From NCBI GenBank assembly GCA_003635315.1, contig PYJD01000032.1, positions 1 to 61,364 of the forward strand: a DNA stretch of 61,364 bases, written 5' to 3'. Below the pieces are notes generated by a model. The model made no database searches. It was not told where the DNA came from and saw only the letters and a program-made list of their open reading frames with translations. This document shows positions 29,201 through 37,570 of the stretch, piece after piece. The position numbers and the translations under genes were made by a program. This DNA is from Candidatus Poribacteria bacterium. Its GTDB lineage: Bacteria; Poribacteria; WGA-4E; WGA-3G. Position 1 is the stretch's first letter; every line of letters begins with the position of its first letter.

Positions 29201-29808
29201 TGACAGGTAAATTTCTATCTGAGGACAGACAGGTTCGGATTGAAACAGATATGCAAATATATTGGGATACAGTATTTTTCTCTGTTGGTAATCAAGATAT
29301 TCCATTGACTATCACAGAATTAAGACCAGTAACAGCAGATTTACACTACCGGGGTTTTTCGGTTATGTATCGACCAAATCCTCATGCTCCACACTTATTC
29401 GATTACCAGAAGGTTACAACATTGCCTCAGTGGAGGGATTTAGAAGGATTTTATACACGTTATGGAGATGTGAATCCTCTGTTGCAAAAGGTGGATGATA
29501 TGTATGTAATTCTAAATGCTGGTGATGAGATCACAGTAGAATTCGATGCTTCACAGTTACCACCCATAAAACAGGGATGGATACGAGATTTTATTCTATA
29601 TAGTGATGGTTGGGATAAAGATGGAGATATCAATACACTTACATCCCAAACAGTTGGTCCTCTTCCATTCCATAATATGTCAAAATATCCGTATCCAGAA
29701 TCTGAGAATTTTCCAGATGGTCAGGAACACTTAAGGTATCAACTTGAATATAACATCCGTCGTGTCACACATCAGTTACCCCCATTACCCAATAGGGAAA
29801 ATCCATGA
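26293..29808 (+). CDS. Secreted TPR + FG-GAP/VCBS + ASPIC/UnbV protein
   Basis: 1171 aa with an N-terminal signal or anchor (YLLIVIYIIIAILCGHILTS...HAQ). Residues about 35-230 are tetratricopeptide repeats (QNLGLAFLEESQPTKALGPF). A beta-propeller of FG-GAP repeats follows, each with a calcium-type D-x-D-x-DG loop (DYDNDGYLDIY, DYDHDGDLDLL, DFDDDGDIDIF, DYDNDGNIDLL, DYDNDGFQDIW, DYDNDGDLDLF). The ASPIC/UnbV-type segment is NNWLQVRLEG...GFGSKLEVK, with a long C-terminal beta region after it. Extracellular adhesion or complex assembly is likely. This combination is common in Planctomycetes, Acidobacteria and Poribacteria. Confidence 0.85.
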   Translation: MRYLRQPTKYLLIVIYIIIAILCGHILTSHAQDSAIELTIEEAIRQQNLGLAFLEESQPTKALGPFTRLIELLPDEAIGYGNLAVTHLRLQQSEEAEKWVKQGIKVAPLESQLHFILSEVYQLKGETHLAVESMVEAVRLDPDELEFRYKLVRHYIGQRRNPEAQRHALIHLKELNSRSPVNVVVLLKLTQALIGEGELEEAEKLSQQLLILLGDTEADKLKYLTQGIKDIKEKNQKTAARNIQIFENVQRASPRYQQGIGELVTNILGHPIETFSPGFKARIAAKKRQSIPVQFTDITNEIGLNNLNRDLQRSTSISLIDYDNDGYLDIYTSMDILLKNVDGKYTHVQGNKEAMADLPKTNYTTFADLDKNGTLEILIQNADGILQLRMREEGKWERTDIIQYQNQKGEKGVLLPIDYDHDGDLDLLSGQDGLSMYQNSGDGVFTDVSEKTFLSAEDNVLTQQTVIEAFAADFDDDGDIDIFAINQDMGCILFDNLRQGKLRAVTDRIEIPQDTTYTSIAVSDYDNDGNIDLLLATVSSIELYRNRGDATFVKDIGSEGIFSNLSNYRIKQIKSLDYDNDGFQDIWVISPQGFSMFRNDGTGHFTDTSSIFNVNPLLDSGITGSIADYDNDGDLDLFYLTEKGELCALENNGGNQNNWLQVRLEGITTGNNKVNRDGFGSKLEVKILDLYQLQYVSQQVSHFGLGSFESADVVRVVWTNGVPQNVIEPKAKQRIKEKQILKGSCPFLYVYDGEDYQFVTDLLWRAPLGLVTSMGFVAPDETRDFIKIPASQIRPKSGMYSIQITEELWETAYFDMVKLIVVDHPIDTDIFVNEQYRPPPFEDFKIYTVTDKRYPKSAKNHKGEDITERLKYPDYQYAFEHIPGPYQGVVEKHAIILDLGDIPDSESVTLYLNGWIFPTDTSINIALSQNPDIAPNFPSVAVKDNDEEWNIVIPMIGIPAGKNKTITVDLTGKFLSEDRQVRIETDMQIYWDTVFFSVGNQDIPLTITELRPVTADLHYRGFSVMYRPNPHAPHLFDYQKVTTLPQWRDLEGFYTRYGDVNPLLQKVDDMYVILNAGDEITVEFDASQLPPIKQGWIRDFILYSDGWDKDGDINTLTSQTVGPLPFHNMSKYPYPESENFPDGQEHLRYQLEYNIRRVTHQLPPLPNRENP

Positions 29809-29839
29809 TGCCAACACTTCCTATCAACTGGTAAATGTT

Positions 29840-31087
29840 CTATTCTTGTAAGGTATCGTTGTTCACCTGAGTTTCAACCCATCGTAATGGAATATAAAGA
29901 CATACAATTGCTATTAATAGGATACCGGCTAAGATGACATAAGAATAAGCATCTCTACCATACAACCATTCCATAGGATTATAGCTGAATATCGTTTTGA
30001 TAAATTCTGGATGTACCGATTTATCATATAACCATCCACCGAGAAGCGGTCCTAAGATACGACCTAAACTTAAAAATGTATCCATAATTCCAATTGCTGT
30101 GCCTTGCCCTATTTGCGCCTGCTTTGAGATCCAAGATGTATTTGTTGGTCGGATGAGTTGATTTCCAATTGCTGTAATTGTTAGAAATATGGTTAATGTC
30201 ATGAAGGAGGTTGCATTCAAAAACAGAACCATCCCAAGAACATTGAGAAATAAACCTATAAGGATTATACGACGTTCACCGAATATATTGATTAATCTCC
30301 CCAATAATCCACCTTGGATGGGTACCACGATTGCTCCCATAATCATAAACATCCAACCCATCTCTTTTTGACCAAACCCCCATCCTTCCTTTATATATAA
30401 TGGAAATGTTGCTTCTAAACCTGAGAAACTAAAGGTAGTAAAAAACGCTACAAGGAATAACGGTATCAATGAGATATTACTAACAGTGCGCCGGACTGCT
30501 TCTTGGGGAGATAGCCATACGTGTGTTTCCGATTCTAATTCTCTCTGAAGCGATTCAGGAAGTACTACGAGGACTAAAAAGAAAGTTATTAGAGATAATC
30601 CACCTGCAACAAAAAAGGGTAGATCATGTCTTCCCATAATACCCCCGATTGCTGGACCGAGAATGAATCCGAGTCCCATTGCTGCTCCCATCAGTCCCAT
30701 ACCCTTGCCGCGTTCCTCCGATGTAGTTACATCTGCAACATAAGCCATCACAGTTGGCAGAACTGCTGCGGAAGCAATACCTGCAGCACTACGCGCAACG
30801 AATAACCACATATATTCTTTAGCAAGTCCAAAAGCTGCTAATGCAACAGCATTTCCAAGTAATCCGAGTAAAATAGCTGGTTTTCTGCCATAGATGTCAG
30901 ACAGTTTACCCCATATCGGCGCAAACACCAGTTGCATACCAGAATAGACAGATAATAAAATAGCGATTTGGGTGGGAGTTGCCCCGATTTCTTCTGCGTA
31001 ATATGCAAGATTTGGAATGATGATTCCAAATCCTAACATCACAAAAAAGAGGGTTAGGAACAGGAGAAGAAGTCTGGATTTATGCAT
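29840..31087 (-). CDS. MFS drug/metabolite efflux transporter
   Basis: 415 aa with twelve predicted membrane helices. The loop between helices 2 and 3 carries motif A, GKLSDIYGRKPAILLG, and helix 5 the motif C-like GFILGPAIGGIMG, both marks of the drug:H+ antiporter branch (TetA/multidrug type). It is convergent with the FG-GAP gene (31 bases between stops) and separated from the upstream aldehyde dehydrogenase by a strong terminator. Substrate not predictable. Confidence 0.85.
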   Translation of the reverse strand: MHKSRLLLLFLTLFFVMLGFGIIIPNLAYYAEEIGATPTQIAILLSVYSGMQLVFAPIWGKLSDIYGRKPAILLGLLGNAVALAAFGLAKEYMWLFVARSAAGIASAAVLPTVMAYVADVTTSEERGKGMGLMGAAMGLGFILGPAIGGIMGRHDLPFFVAGGLSLITFFLVLVVLPESLQRELESETHVWLSPQEAVRRTVSNISLIPLFLVAFFTTFSFSGLEATFPLYIKEGWGFGQKEMGWMFMIMGAIVVPIQGGLLGRLINIFGERRIILIGLFLNVLGMVLFLNATSFMTLTIFLTITAIGNQLIRPTNTSWISKQAQIGQGTAIGIMDTFLSLGRILGPLLGGWLYDKSVHPEFIKTIFSYNPMEWLYGRDAYSYVILAGILLIAIVCLYIPLRWVETQVNNDTLQE

Positions 31088-31206
31088 TCGTTGATTCTAA
31101 TAACGGTTACTGACCAATTCAGAAACCGCAAGTTGGAGGTAAAGACTATTATAGCAAGGGAATGGAGATGTGTCAATCATAGTCGAAAGTATCCTACTCT
31201 TTACAA

Positions 31207-31246
31207 ATTAAACCCACTGTTGATGGATATCAACAGTGGGTTTAAT
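31207..31246 (-). terminator. Strong terminator hairpin with an 18-bp perfect stem
   Basis: ATTAAACCCACTGTTGAT and its exact complement flank a GGAT loop. A- and T-rich ends let it work in either direction. It lies just beyond the stop of the aldehyde dehydrogenase, reading leftward. Confidence 0.85.
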
Positions 31247-31266
31247 TATTCAAAATGTCTAAAAAA

Positions 31267-32685
31267 TTAGTTGTCTAAATGGAAGATAGCCATCTTCAAC
31301 TCTGTCATCTCTTCAATGGCATATTTCGGACCTTCCTTACCCATTCCGCTCTCTTTTACACCACCATACGGCATTAGGTCAGCACGCCATTGTGTACCCC
31401 AGTTTACCATGAGATTACCGGATTCTACCTCACGTACAAAACGCATTGCCCAATCCACATTCTGTGTAAATATAGCAGCACTCAACCCATAGTTCGTGTC
31501 GTTCGCAAGTGCGATAGCTTCGTCAATATCGTTCACACGGGTAACACCGACAGCTGGTCCAAAAACTTCATCACAAGAGATTTTCATTTCGGGTTTAACA
31601 TTTGCCAAAATGGCAGGTGTGACAAACTGATCCTGTTTTTCACCGCCGGTAAGGAGTTCTGCTCCATCTGATACTGCTTCTTGTATCCATTCCGTGACGC
31701 GCGTTGCATCGTTTTCTCGAATCATCGGTCCCATACGAACGCCAGATTCCAATGGATTACCGATACCGATCTGCGAAACCTCTTGTTGGAATGCATCTAA
31801 GAAATCACCGTATATTTTCTCATGAGCAATGACACGTTGTGTCGAAATACACACTTGTCCTGCATTAGAATAACCAGATGCAGCAGCTGCGCGTGCAACC
31901 TTTTCTGGGTCAGCATCCGGCATAACAATAAGGGGAGAATTTGAACCGAGTTCCATCGTAACACGTTTCAAACCGGCAACCTTGCAGATATGTTCACCAA
32001 CGTCACGGCTTCCGGTAAAAGTTATCTTACGTACACGACGATCAGCACAGAGTGTGTCTCCTATTTCCCCACCGGGACCCGTAACACATTGTATTGCTTC
32101 TGGCGGTGTGCCTGCTTCTAAAAAGAGTTCAACTAATTTTAGGGCAGAGAGAGGTGTATCTGTAGCGGGTTTAATAATGATAGCATTGCCACCAGCAATA
32201 GCTGGACCGGCTTTATGACAGACAAGGTGAAGAGGAAAATTGAAAGGACTGATACCTGCGACAATACCGCACGGAACTCTTACGGTGAAACCAAGTTTAT
32301 TCTTTACACCTGGTGCACCTTCAAGAGGAATTGTCTCACCAGTTAATCGTTTTGCTTCCTCAGCGGAGAGAGCAATAATCTCAGAAGCCCGTGTTGCTTC
32401 TACGGTAGCCTCAGCCAATATCTTACCTTCTTCTCGTGTAATAACTTCAGCGAGTTCATCGGCTTTTTCAACCATCAGGTCTGCGACTTTCCTTAAGATT
32501 TCGTAACGTTCATAACCTGTCATGGCAGCCATGATTTTCGCGCCACGTTCTGCAGTTTGAATAGCCGTTTCAACGTCTTTAGCATCCCCTCTTGGAACGG
32601 TATCAACAACCGAACCGTCAAATGGACTGAGAACATCGATTTTGTCTGATTTATCTACCCATTCACCACCTAAATGCATTTGCAT
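31267..32685 (-). CDS. NAD(P)-dependent aldehyde dehydrogenase
   Basis: 472 aa, the normal length of the family. Conserved elements: ISPFNFPLHLVCHKAGPAIA with IIKPA for the cofactor, ITFTGSRDVGE, MELGSNSPLIV with the general-base glutamate, and SNAGQVCIS with the nucleophilic cysteine. Two ATGs lie close together at the start (MQM). The sequence resembles lactaldehyde/semialdehyde or non-phosphorylating glyceraldehyde-3-phosphate dehydrogenases; the substrate is not determined. The next gene on the same strand (LamG) lies 48 bases upstream. Confidence 0.9.
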   Translation of the reverse strand: MQMHLGGEWVDKSDKIDVLSPFDGSVVDTVPRGDAKDVETAIQTAERGAKIMAAMTGYERYEILRKVADLMVEKADELAEVITREEGKILAEATVEATRASEIIALSAEEAKRLTGETIPLEGAPGVKNKLGFTVRVPCGIVAGISPFNFPLHLVCHKAGPAIAGGNAIIIKPATDTPLSALKLVELFLEAGTPPEAIQCVTGPGGEIGDTLCADRRVRKITFTGSRDVGEHICKVAGLKRVTMELGSNSPLIVMPDADPEKVARAAAASGYSNAGQVCISTQRVIAHEKIYGDFLDAFQQEVSQIGIGNPLESGVRMGPMIRENDATRVTEWIQEAVSDGAELLTGGEKQDQFVTPAILANVKPEMKISCDEVFGPAVGVTRVNDIDEAIALANDTNYGLSAAIFTQNVDWAMRFVREVESGNLMVNWGTQWRADLMPYGGVKESGMGKEGPKYAIEEMTELKMAIFHLDN

Positions 32686-32733
32686 AGTGCTTTTTTCTCC
32701 ATTATTTTCAGCATATAGTGTAATTATTGATAT

Positions 32734-33504
32734 TTACTTTGTACTTTTCAACAAACCCCAAGTAGTTGTGGTTTTTCCAGATGCCTCAACTGCAGCATAT
32801 TCAGCTAAACCTGTTTTCATTACATCGTTTAGTTCTTTTTCAGAAAGTGCTTCTTTGAAGAAACCTACTTCATCAAAGAGACCTGTGGCTGCGACATTTC
32901 CTGGACGTGCGCCAATCCATATTGGTGATACATTTTGAACTAATTCTCCACCACTCGGTTCTTCTCCATCTAATTTGCCATCAACATACATCTGAACTTT
33001 TTTGCCATCATAGATTTTAGCAATATGATGCCAATTTCCGTCAGCAATGATTGTTTTACCGTCAATCCGTCCGTTTCCTTGCGCAGCGTTCCACATAAAA
33101 ACCGGATAGTCAGCATCGTGAATCCAGATATCCAGATGTCTAAGTTGTTTTGGTTCGGGCCATACATCTCCATTACGCCAAACAATATACTGCCAAGATG
33201 CAGCATTCAATTTTACCCAAGCAACAAAGGAGTATGGATCCGCGTTGAACACGTCATCATGATCAATACGGACATAACTATCACCCTTACCAGGGAATTG
33301 CAGAGCTTTACCCATTTTACCGTCTGCTACCCATTTTAATGTACCCTTGACTTCTCCATCGTGTCCACTGACGATGTCTTTTATAACATCTCCACCATTT
33401 TCTTCAAATAACCATGCACTTACCAATCCTTTCTTTGCAGCATGTGCTGAAAAGGATGTACTAAATATGACCAATGTTAGGTATAGAATAGTTTTTCTAA
33501 GCAT
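32734..33504 (-). CDS. Secreted LamG/concanavalin-like protein
   Basis: 256 aa with a cleavable signal peptide ending SAHAAKKG. Almost the whole mature part is one LamG-like jelly-roll (LVSAWLFEENGGDVIKDIVS, SFVAWVKLN, GNWHHIAKIYDGKKVQMYVD, LFDEVGFFKEALSEKE). Such domains bind carbohydrates or matrix glycoproteins and act outside the cell. Possibly co-transcribed with the aldehyde dehydrogenase gene downstream. Confidence 0.8.
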   Translation of the reverse strand: MLRKTILYLTLVIFSTSFSAHAAKKGLVSAWLFEENGGDVIKDIVSGHDGEVKGTLKWVADGKMGKALQFPGKGDSYVRIDHDDVFNADPYSFVAWVKLNAASWQYIVWRNGDVWPEPKQLRHLDIWIHDADYPVFMWNAAQGNGRIDGKTIIADGNWHHIAKIYDGKKVQMYVDGKLDGEEPSGGELVQNVSPIWIGARPGNVAATGLFDEVGFFKEALSEKELNDVMKTGLAEYAAVEASGKTTTTWGLLKSTK

Positions 33505-33748
33505 GTTTTTCCTCCTAACGAAATATCCTATTATATAAGAATAGATATTAACCTACGGTGGGTTCAATGTAAGAGAAATGAATTCTAATACATAAATCTT
33601 GCATACACAAGTGTGTGTGAGAAAAATTTGATTGATCAACGCATTATGCGTGGATGTTAGGGGATCGGAATCCCTTCCTACCAAAAACCTTATGCTTAAA
33701 TTGACACATGTTAACCTATTTCAATCAGTGATGAATATTATGAATTCC

Positions 33749-34753
33749 CTATTCGCGACAATTATCAATTGCATCCTCGTCCAATTCTACTCCTAAACCG
33801 GGTTTATCAGGGATAGTGGCATGCCCTTCTTCGAGTGGTATTGTTGAAGGGGTGACAATATCAAAGGCACGTAATGCATTTAAGGTTATAGAAGGCATAG
33901 TGGCATTTGGGATAACTGCAGTCAGATGCATTACATAGGCAGTTGTGATACCTAACCCAACAATTTGTATCCAAACAGGTAGATGTGCAGCATGTGAAAT
34001 TGTTCCTTCACGGATAGCATTGGCAGCCCGTGAATCGGGATAGGCGATAATGAATGAATCGTTCATTTTTGCCCGGATAGCTTCTACCGGATCAGGATTG
34101 CCGAAGTGTATTGTAATCGGCATATCTGTTTGTGCCTTGATTTCTTTGTATCCTTCTATATTGGATTGTGGAATTGGGGTCTCAAAGGATTCAATATTAA
34201 AATCCTTTAATTGCCTTGCTACTTCAAGAGTACTTTCAGCAGTTTCAAAAGAGTCATTAGCATCAACGCGTAGTTGGAAATCATCGGGTACGACATCTGA
34301 TATGGCTTGGACTTGTTCAAGCACTTCAAACCATGGACGCGCCTTGATTTTATGTAGTCTATAGCCGAGTTTATATGCATGTTGTGCTTCGGCAGCCCAT
34401 TCTTGAGGGGTCATGTCAATTGACCAATACCCAAACGATGCTTTATCATTGTGTTTTACACCTAACAGTTGGTGCACAGGAACACCAAGAGACTTCCCCA
34501 TGATGTCATAAAACGCTTGCTGAAGTGGTGTTGGTGCCCAACCGTTCATATAATCAAACGGATTTTTACCAATATATTGCTGAATTGTTTCTTCGGATTG
34601 AAATGAACCGTCACCGATTCCAATAATTCCCTCATCTGTATGTACTTTGAAAACATGATCAATCTGGTAAAGATTACGACTCGTCATCAAATCATAAATA
34701 CCATCATGATATGGTACTCTAACCCTGATAACCTCAATTTGTGTAATTTTCAT
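33749..34753 (-). CDS. Enolase-superfamily (mandelate racemase/muconate lactonizing-like) enzyme
   Basis: 334 aa. The N-terminal capping domain starts MKITQIEVIRVRVPYHDG. The barrel has LHKIKARPW with candidate catalytic lysines, metal ligands in LRVDANDSFE and ESFETPIP, and a third acidic candidate in IAYPDSRAA. This arrangement fits dehydratases, epimerases or cycloisomerases acting on sugar acids. Compared with most family members (350-400 aa) it is slightly short. No pathway partner is immediately adjacent. Confidence 0.8.
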   Translation of the reverse strand: MKITQIEVIRVRVPYHDGIYDLMTSRNLYQIDHVFKVHTDEGIIGIGDGSFQSEETIQQYIGKNPFDYMNGWAPTPLQQAFYDIMGKSLGVPVHQLLGVKHNDKASFGYWSIDMTPQEWAAEAQHAYKLGYRLHKIKARPWFEVLEQVQAISDVVPDDFQLRVDANDSFETAESTLEVARQLKDFNIESFETPIPQSNIEGYKEIKAQTDMPITIHFGNPDPVEAIRAKMNDSFIIAYPDSRAANAIREGTISHAAHLPVWIQIVGLGITTAYVMHLTAVIPNATMPSITLNALRAFDIVTPSTIPLEEGHATIPDKPGLGVELDEDAIDNCRE

Positions 34754-34833
34754 GATTCATACTCCCATTTCTGAGAAACGATCGATATTAACAAATTTAC
34801 AATACTATAGCAGAAATAGAGTGTCATTAGGAG

Positions 34834-35286
34834 TTATTCATCTCGTCGAATCCAACTGACGACATCTTCCGCTTCCCCTGTTCCACCTTCTAAACCATCA
34901 CTACCAAAAGAGATAAGGTCATACCCATATTGATCGTGTATTCCAGGTCGAATATAGATGTATTGATTCCCCCATGGGTCTGTGGTAATAGGAATTTGTA
35001 TGTATGGACCTAACCAATTTATGGGAAGTGGTGGTTCTTCAGGTTGTTCCCACAGTGCTTTTAACCCTTGTTCTGTTGAAGGATAATCCCCATTGTCTTT
35101 TGCATACCTATCAAGTGCAATCCCGAGCGTTTCAATATCTTCAGCTGCCCGGGTTTGTAAGGCACGACCTGCTTGTCCAAGCAATCGAGGTGCAAATATG
35201 ACTGCAGCAACTACTGCCAAGACAACAACGACGATTAGAATCTGTACGAGTGTTAACCCGGATTGTTTACGAACGTTTTGTATCAC
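34834..35286 (-). CDS. GspG-like type II secretion major pseudopilin
   Basis: A GTG at 35286 with a GGAG site eight bases upstream gives a 10-residue leader VIQNVRKQSG and then the pilin helix LTLVQILIVVVVLAVVAAV. An ATG at 35349 in the same frame gives 171 aa but an atypically long leader. The C-terminal half has the GspG landmarks DIETLGIALDRYAKDNGDYP, STEQGLKALW, TDPWGNQYIY and DLISFGSDGLEGG. The normally conserved Glu at position 5 of the mature protein is Gln here. No other type II secretion genes are nearby. Confidence 0.8.
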   Translation of the reverse strand: MIQNVRKQSGLTLVQILIVVVVLAVVAAVIFAPRLLGQAGRALQTRAAEDIETLGIALDRYAKDNGDYPSTEQGLKALWEQPEEPPLPINWLGPYIQIPITTDPWGNQYIYIRPGIHDQYGYDLISFGSDGLEGGTGEAEDVVSWIRRDE

Positions 35287-35437
35287 GTATGCGTCTCCAC
35301 GCTTTTTATCCTTGATTAGAGTGAAAAAAGTTTCCGAGAAGTCTATCATATAAGATTGATTATGTCAACGTTATTGTGCTGTCAGTTCAAAGGTTTCAAT
35401 TGTCGAAATTTCTGTTGATTATAAGGGAAAAAATTCT

Positions 35438-35820
35438 ACATTTAATCCTAATATACAGACAAAAAACAGGGTGCAAAAACAGGCATTTAATCCTAAATAC
35501 ATCAATCGAAAATTGTGTTCATGTTGTCTTCCTCAATGCGTCGAGAAGTGACGAAAAGGGGAAAAAAGTTACACTTTTTCCTACATTTTGTAGGATTGAA
35601 ATTGGTGTAAAATACCCCTGTAAACCCTGTCATAGACTGACTTTATAGCACTTTGAATTAACTTTTTAAGAATTTTAAAAAAGTGTGTTTTTGTGTTTTT
35701 GTTGTCTTTGCTGATTTTGACATTTTGAAATGGAGAATAATGTCGATTTTTGACATAAATTCTTTTTATATTTAGGTTTGTATTTAGGATCGTTTTGATA
35801 GATATTCATCATTTTTTCTC
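35438..35820 (-). repeat. Copy B of the approximately 390-bp element, inverted
   Basis: Complementary to 8525-8919 over its whole length with scattered substitutions and small indels. Two TTTAATCCTAA motifs near 35443 and 35485 correspond to the TTAGGATTAAA motifs of copy A. It also contains the better-preserved half of the decayed gene (35581-35757). Confidence 0.75.
35581..35757 (-). pseudogene. Decayed small gene inside repeat copy B
   Basis: One frame of 58 codons reads ...FQNVKISKDNKNTKTHFFKI and then LKKLIQSAIKSVYDRVYRGI, LHQFQSYKM and a stop. The start is lost by a frameshift relative to copy A, which keeps MSKIHPYVAGNMQFEKY. Joining the two suggests an ancestral basic protein of roughly 60-65 residues. 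Family not recognised. Confidence 0.4.
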
Positions 35821-36522
35821 ATTATCTATTTTTCATTATGGTAATCTAAGTTGCTACCTACAAAGTTATACTTATTCTAAATGAATGGCTGTCATAAATA
35901 TGCTTGTTATATTAACCCAAGTTGCTACTTATACTATAGTTTGGACAATTTTGGTGTTTTTTTTAACAACTGTATACATTCACCTTTCGCACCGCTGGTG
36001 CTCGGTTTCTTGAGGTATTTACGTTTCTACACACCTTCCGCACCGCTAATGCTGCTGATTTAGTCCATAGTAATCTTTTTCGTCAAGTATCAGGTTGTGG
36101 CTTAACTCATTTTAATAAGTTCTTTTCAAACAACAGTCTGGTAAATCCTATCTAACATTAAATCCCAAGCACCAGCAGTAACGGATGTATCTAAACATAA
36201 AGAATGGACTTTCAAGTCTTTATTAATGGATGTAATTCCGAACACTGTTTAATCTCACATATTTAATTATAGGCAATATATATATTAACACAAACATATT
36301 TACTTGTCAAGTAAAAAAAGTATTTTACTTATATGTAACTGATTCAGGAATTAAAAGATATGATGTATTCTGTTTTGTTTTTCTTCAATTCATTTTGATC
36401 GCTTTAACATGTATTTAACTTTTTGGTAGCAACTTCGGTTCTGGTAATGATTTTGAAGTAGTACCATCGTATACCATTTATGAATGATTATGTGTCATAA
36501 ATGCACATGTTATATTATATTC

Positions 36523-36563
36523 GGGGCGGTTCCAAACCGCCCCTACCGGGTTGGGTGAATGGT
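36523..36563. repeat. Dispersed palindromic repeat GGGCGGTTCCAAACCGCCCC
   Basis: The palindrome is followed by TACCGGGTTGGGTGAATGGT. The same unit, with a few substitutions, forms the last 40 bases of the window (61325-61364). Confidence 0.6.
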
Positions 36564-36641
36564 GGTGATAGGTATGAAACAGTGAAGACACAAACTGAAA
36601 GTTTGTGCTACAAAAGAGAGTTTTTTTAATTGGAAATGGTA

Positions 36642-37556
36642 TTATATTGGTAGTTGAATTTGGTTGGTAAACTTACTGATGCGTTCATGTGCTAAGTCTA
36701 TATATTTTTTTTCGATATCGTAGCCTATATAGTGTCGACCCGATTTGAGTGCGGATAGACATGTGGTACCACTCCCACAAAATGGGTCTAATACAATATC
36801 GCCTTCAAAGGTATAGAGCTGAATGAGTCGATAAGGTAGTTCTTCAGGAAATGGGGCGGGATGTCCGATACGTTTCGCTGAAACGGATGGAAATGTCCAG
36901 ATGCTTTTCGTCCACGCTAAGAAATCCTCTTTGCTGATTGTATTTTCTTTGTTATTTCGCTGTCGAGAGAATGTGTCTTTTGAGAAAACGAGGATATATT
37001 CGTGTATATCTCTTAGTACAGGATTCGCAGCAGACAACCAACTTCCCCATGCAGTAGAACTTCCTGCACTGGATGCCTTATCCCAGATGATTTCACCCCG
37101 CATATAGAAACCAATTTCTAACATATCTTCGATGATGAAACTATGTAACGGGATATACGGTTTTCGTCCTAAATTTGCGATGTTGATGCATGCCCTACCC
37201 CCTGTAACTAATTTCTTGTAGGTTTCTGAAAAAACAGATTGCAGCAGTTTTCTGTATTCTTCTAAAGTTAGATCGTCGTCGTATTCCTTTTTGACATTAT
37301 AGGGTGGAGATGTAACCATTAGGTGGATGCTACTCTCGGGAATATCGGACATATTCTCACTGGATGTACAATAGAGTTTGTTAAGGTTTTCATTGGGAAT
37401 TGTGTTTTCTATCCACTCATCAGGTTCCGGTAGTTCTTGGTCTGCATAGAGTTTCCCTTTGTAGAATTCGCTGGAATCGTGATTGATTCTTCCAGTGGTG
37501 CCGAATGCACTTGTACTTGTGCCATGTTTCTGGATGTCAGAGCCTGTTTTATTCAT
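36642..37556 (-). CDS. DNA methyltransferase, N4-cytosine/N6-adenine type
   Basis: 304 aa. Motif IV MVTSPPYNVKKEYDDDL precedes motif I LDPFCGSGTTCLSALKSG, the beta-type order. An AdoMet-binding GYDIEKKYIDLAHERI follows. The N-terminus FGTTGRINHDSSEFYKGKLY is of the kind seen in site-specific modification enzymes. It begins 14 bases after the stop of the acetyltransferase gene on the same strand, so the two are probably co-transcribed. No restriction endonuclease is adjacent, so it is either solitary or the remaining half of a system. The stop codon lies in the end of a MITE. Confidence 0.85.
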   Translation of the reverse strand: MNKTGSDIQKHGTSTSAFGTTGRINHDSSEFYKGKLYADQELPEPDEWIENTIPNENLNKLYCTSSENMSDIPESSIHLMVTSPPYNVKKEYDDDLTLEEYRKLLQSVFSETYKKLVTGGRACINIANLGRKPYIPLHSFIIEDMLEIGFYMRGEIIWDKASSAGSSTAWGSWLSAANPVLRDIHEYILVFSKDTFSRQRNNKENTISKEDFLAWTKSIWTFPSVSAKRIGHPAPFPEELPYRLIQLYTFEGDIVLDPFCGSGTTCLSALKSGRHYIGYDIEKKYIDLAHERISKFTNQIQLPI

Positions 37557-37570
37557 TTTTTCTATACACC

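Larger units (their letters stand above)
35350..36641. other. Long AT-rich region without an intact gene
   Basis: Nearly 1.3 kb. It contains the inverted copy of the 8.5-8.9 kb repeat, two similar TTTCGCACCGCTGGTGCT / TTCCGCACCGCTAATGCT blocks (about 35987 and 36037), a GGGCGGTTCCAAACCGCCCC palindrome shared with the end of the window (36523), and a MITE end next to the methyltransferase stop. No credible CDS is seen. Confidence 0.6.

Noticed and set aside
35881..36063. A 60-codon ORF in the 35-36 kb gap
   Set aside because: It has no ribosome site and partly consists of a duplicated CGCACCGCT block.
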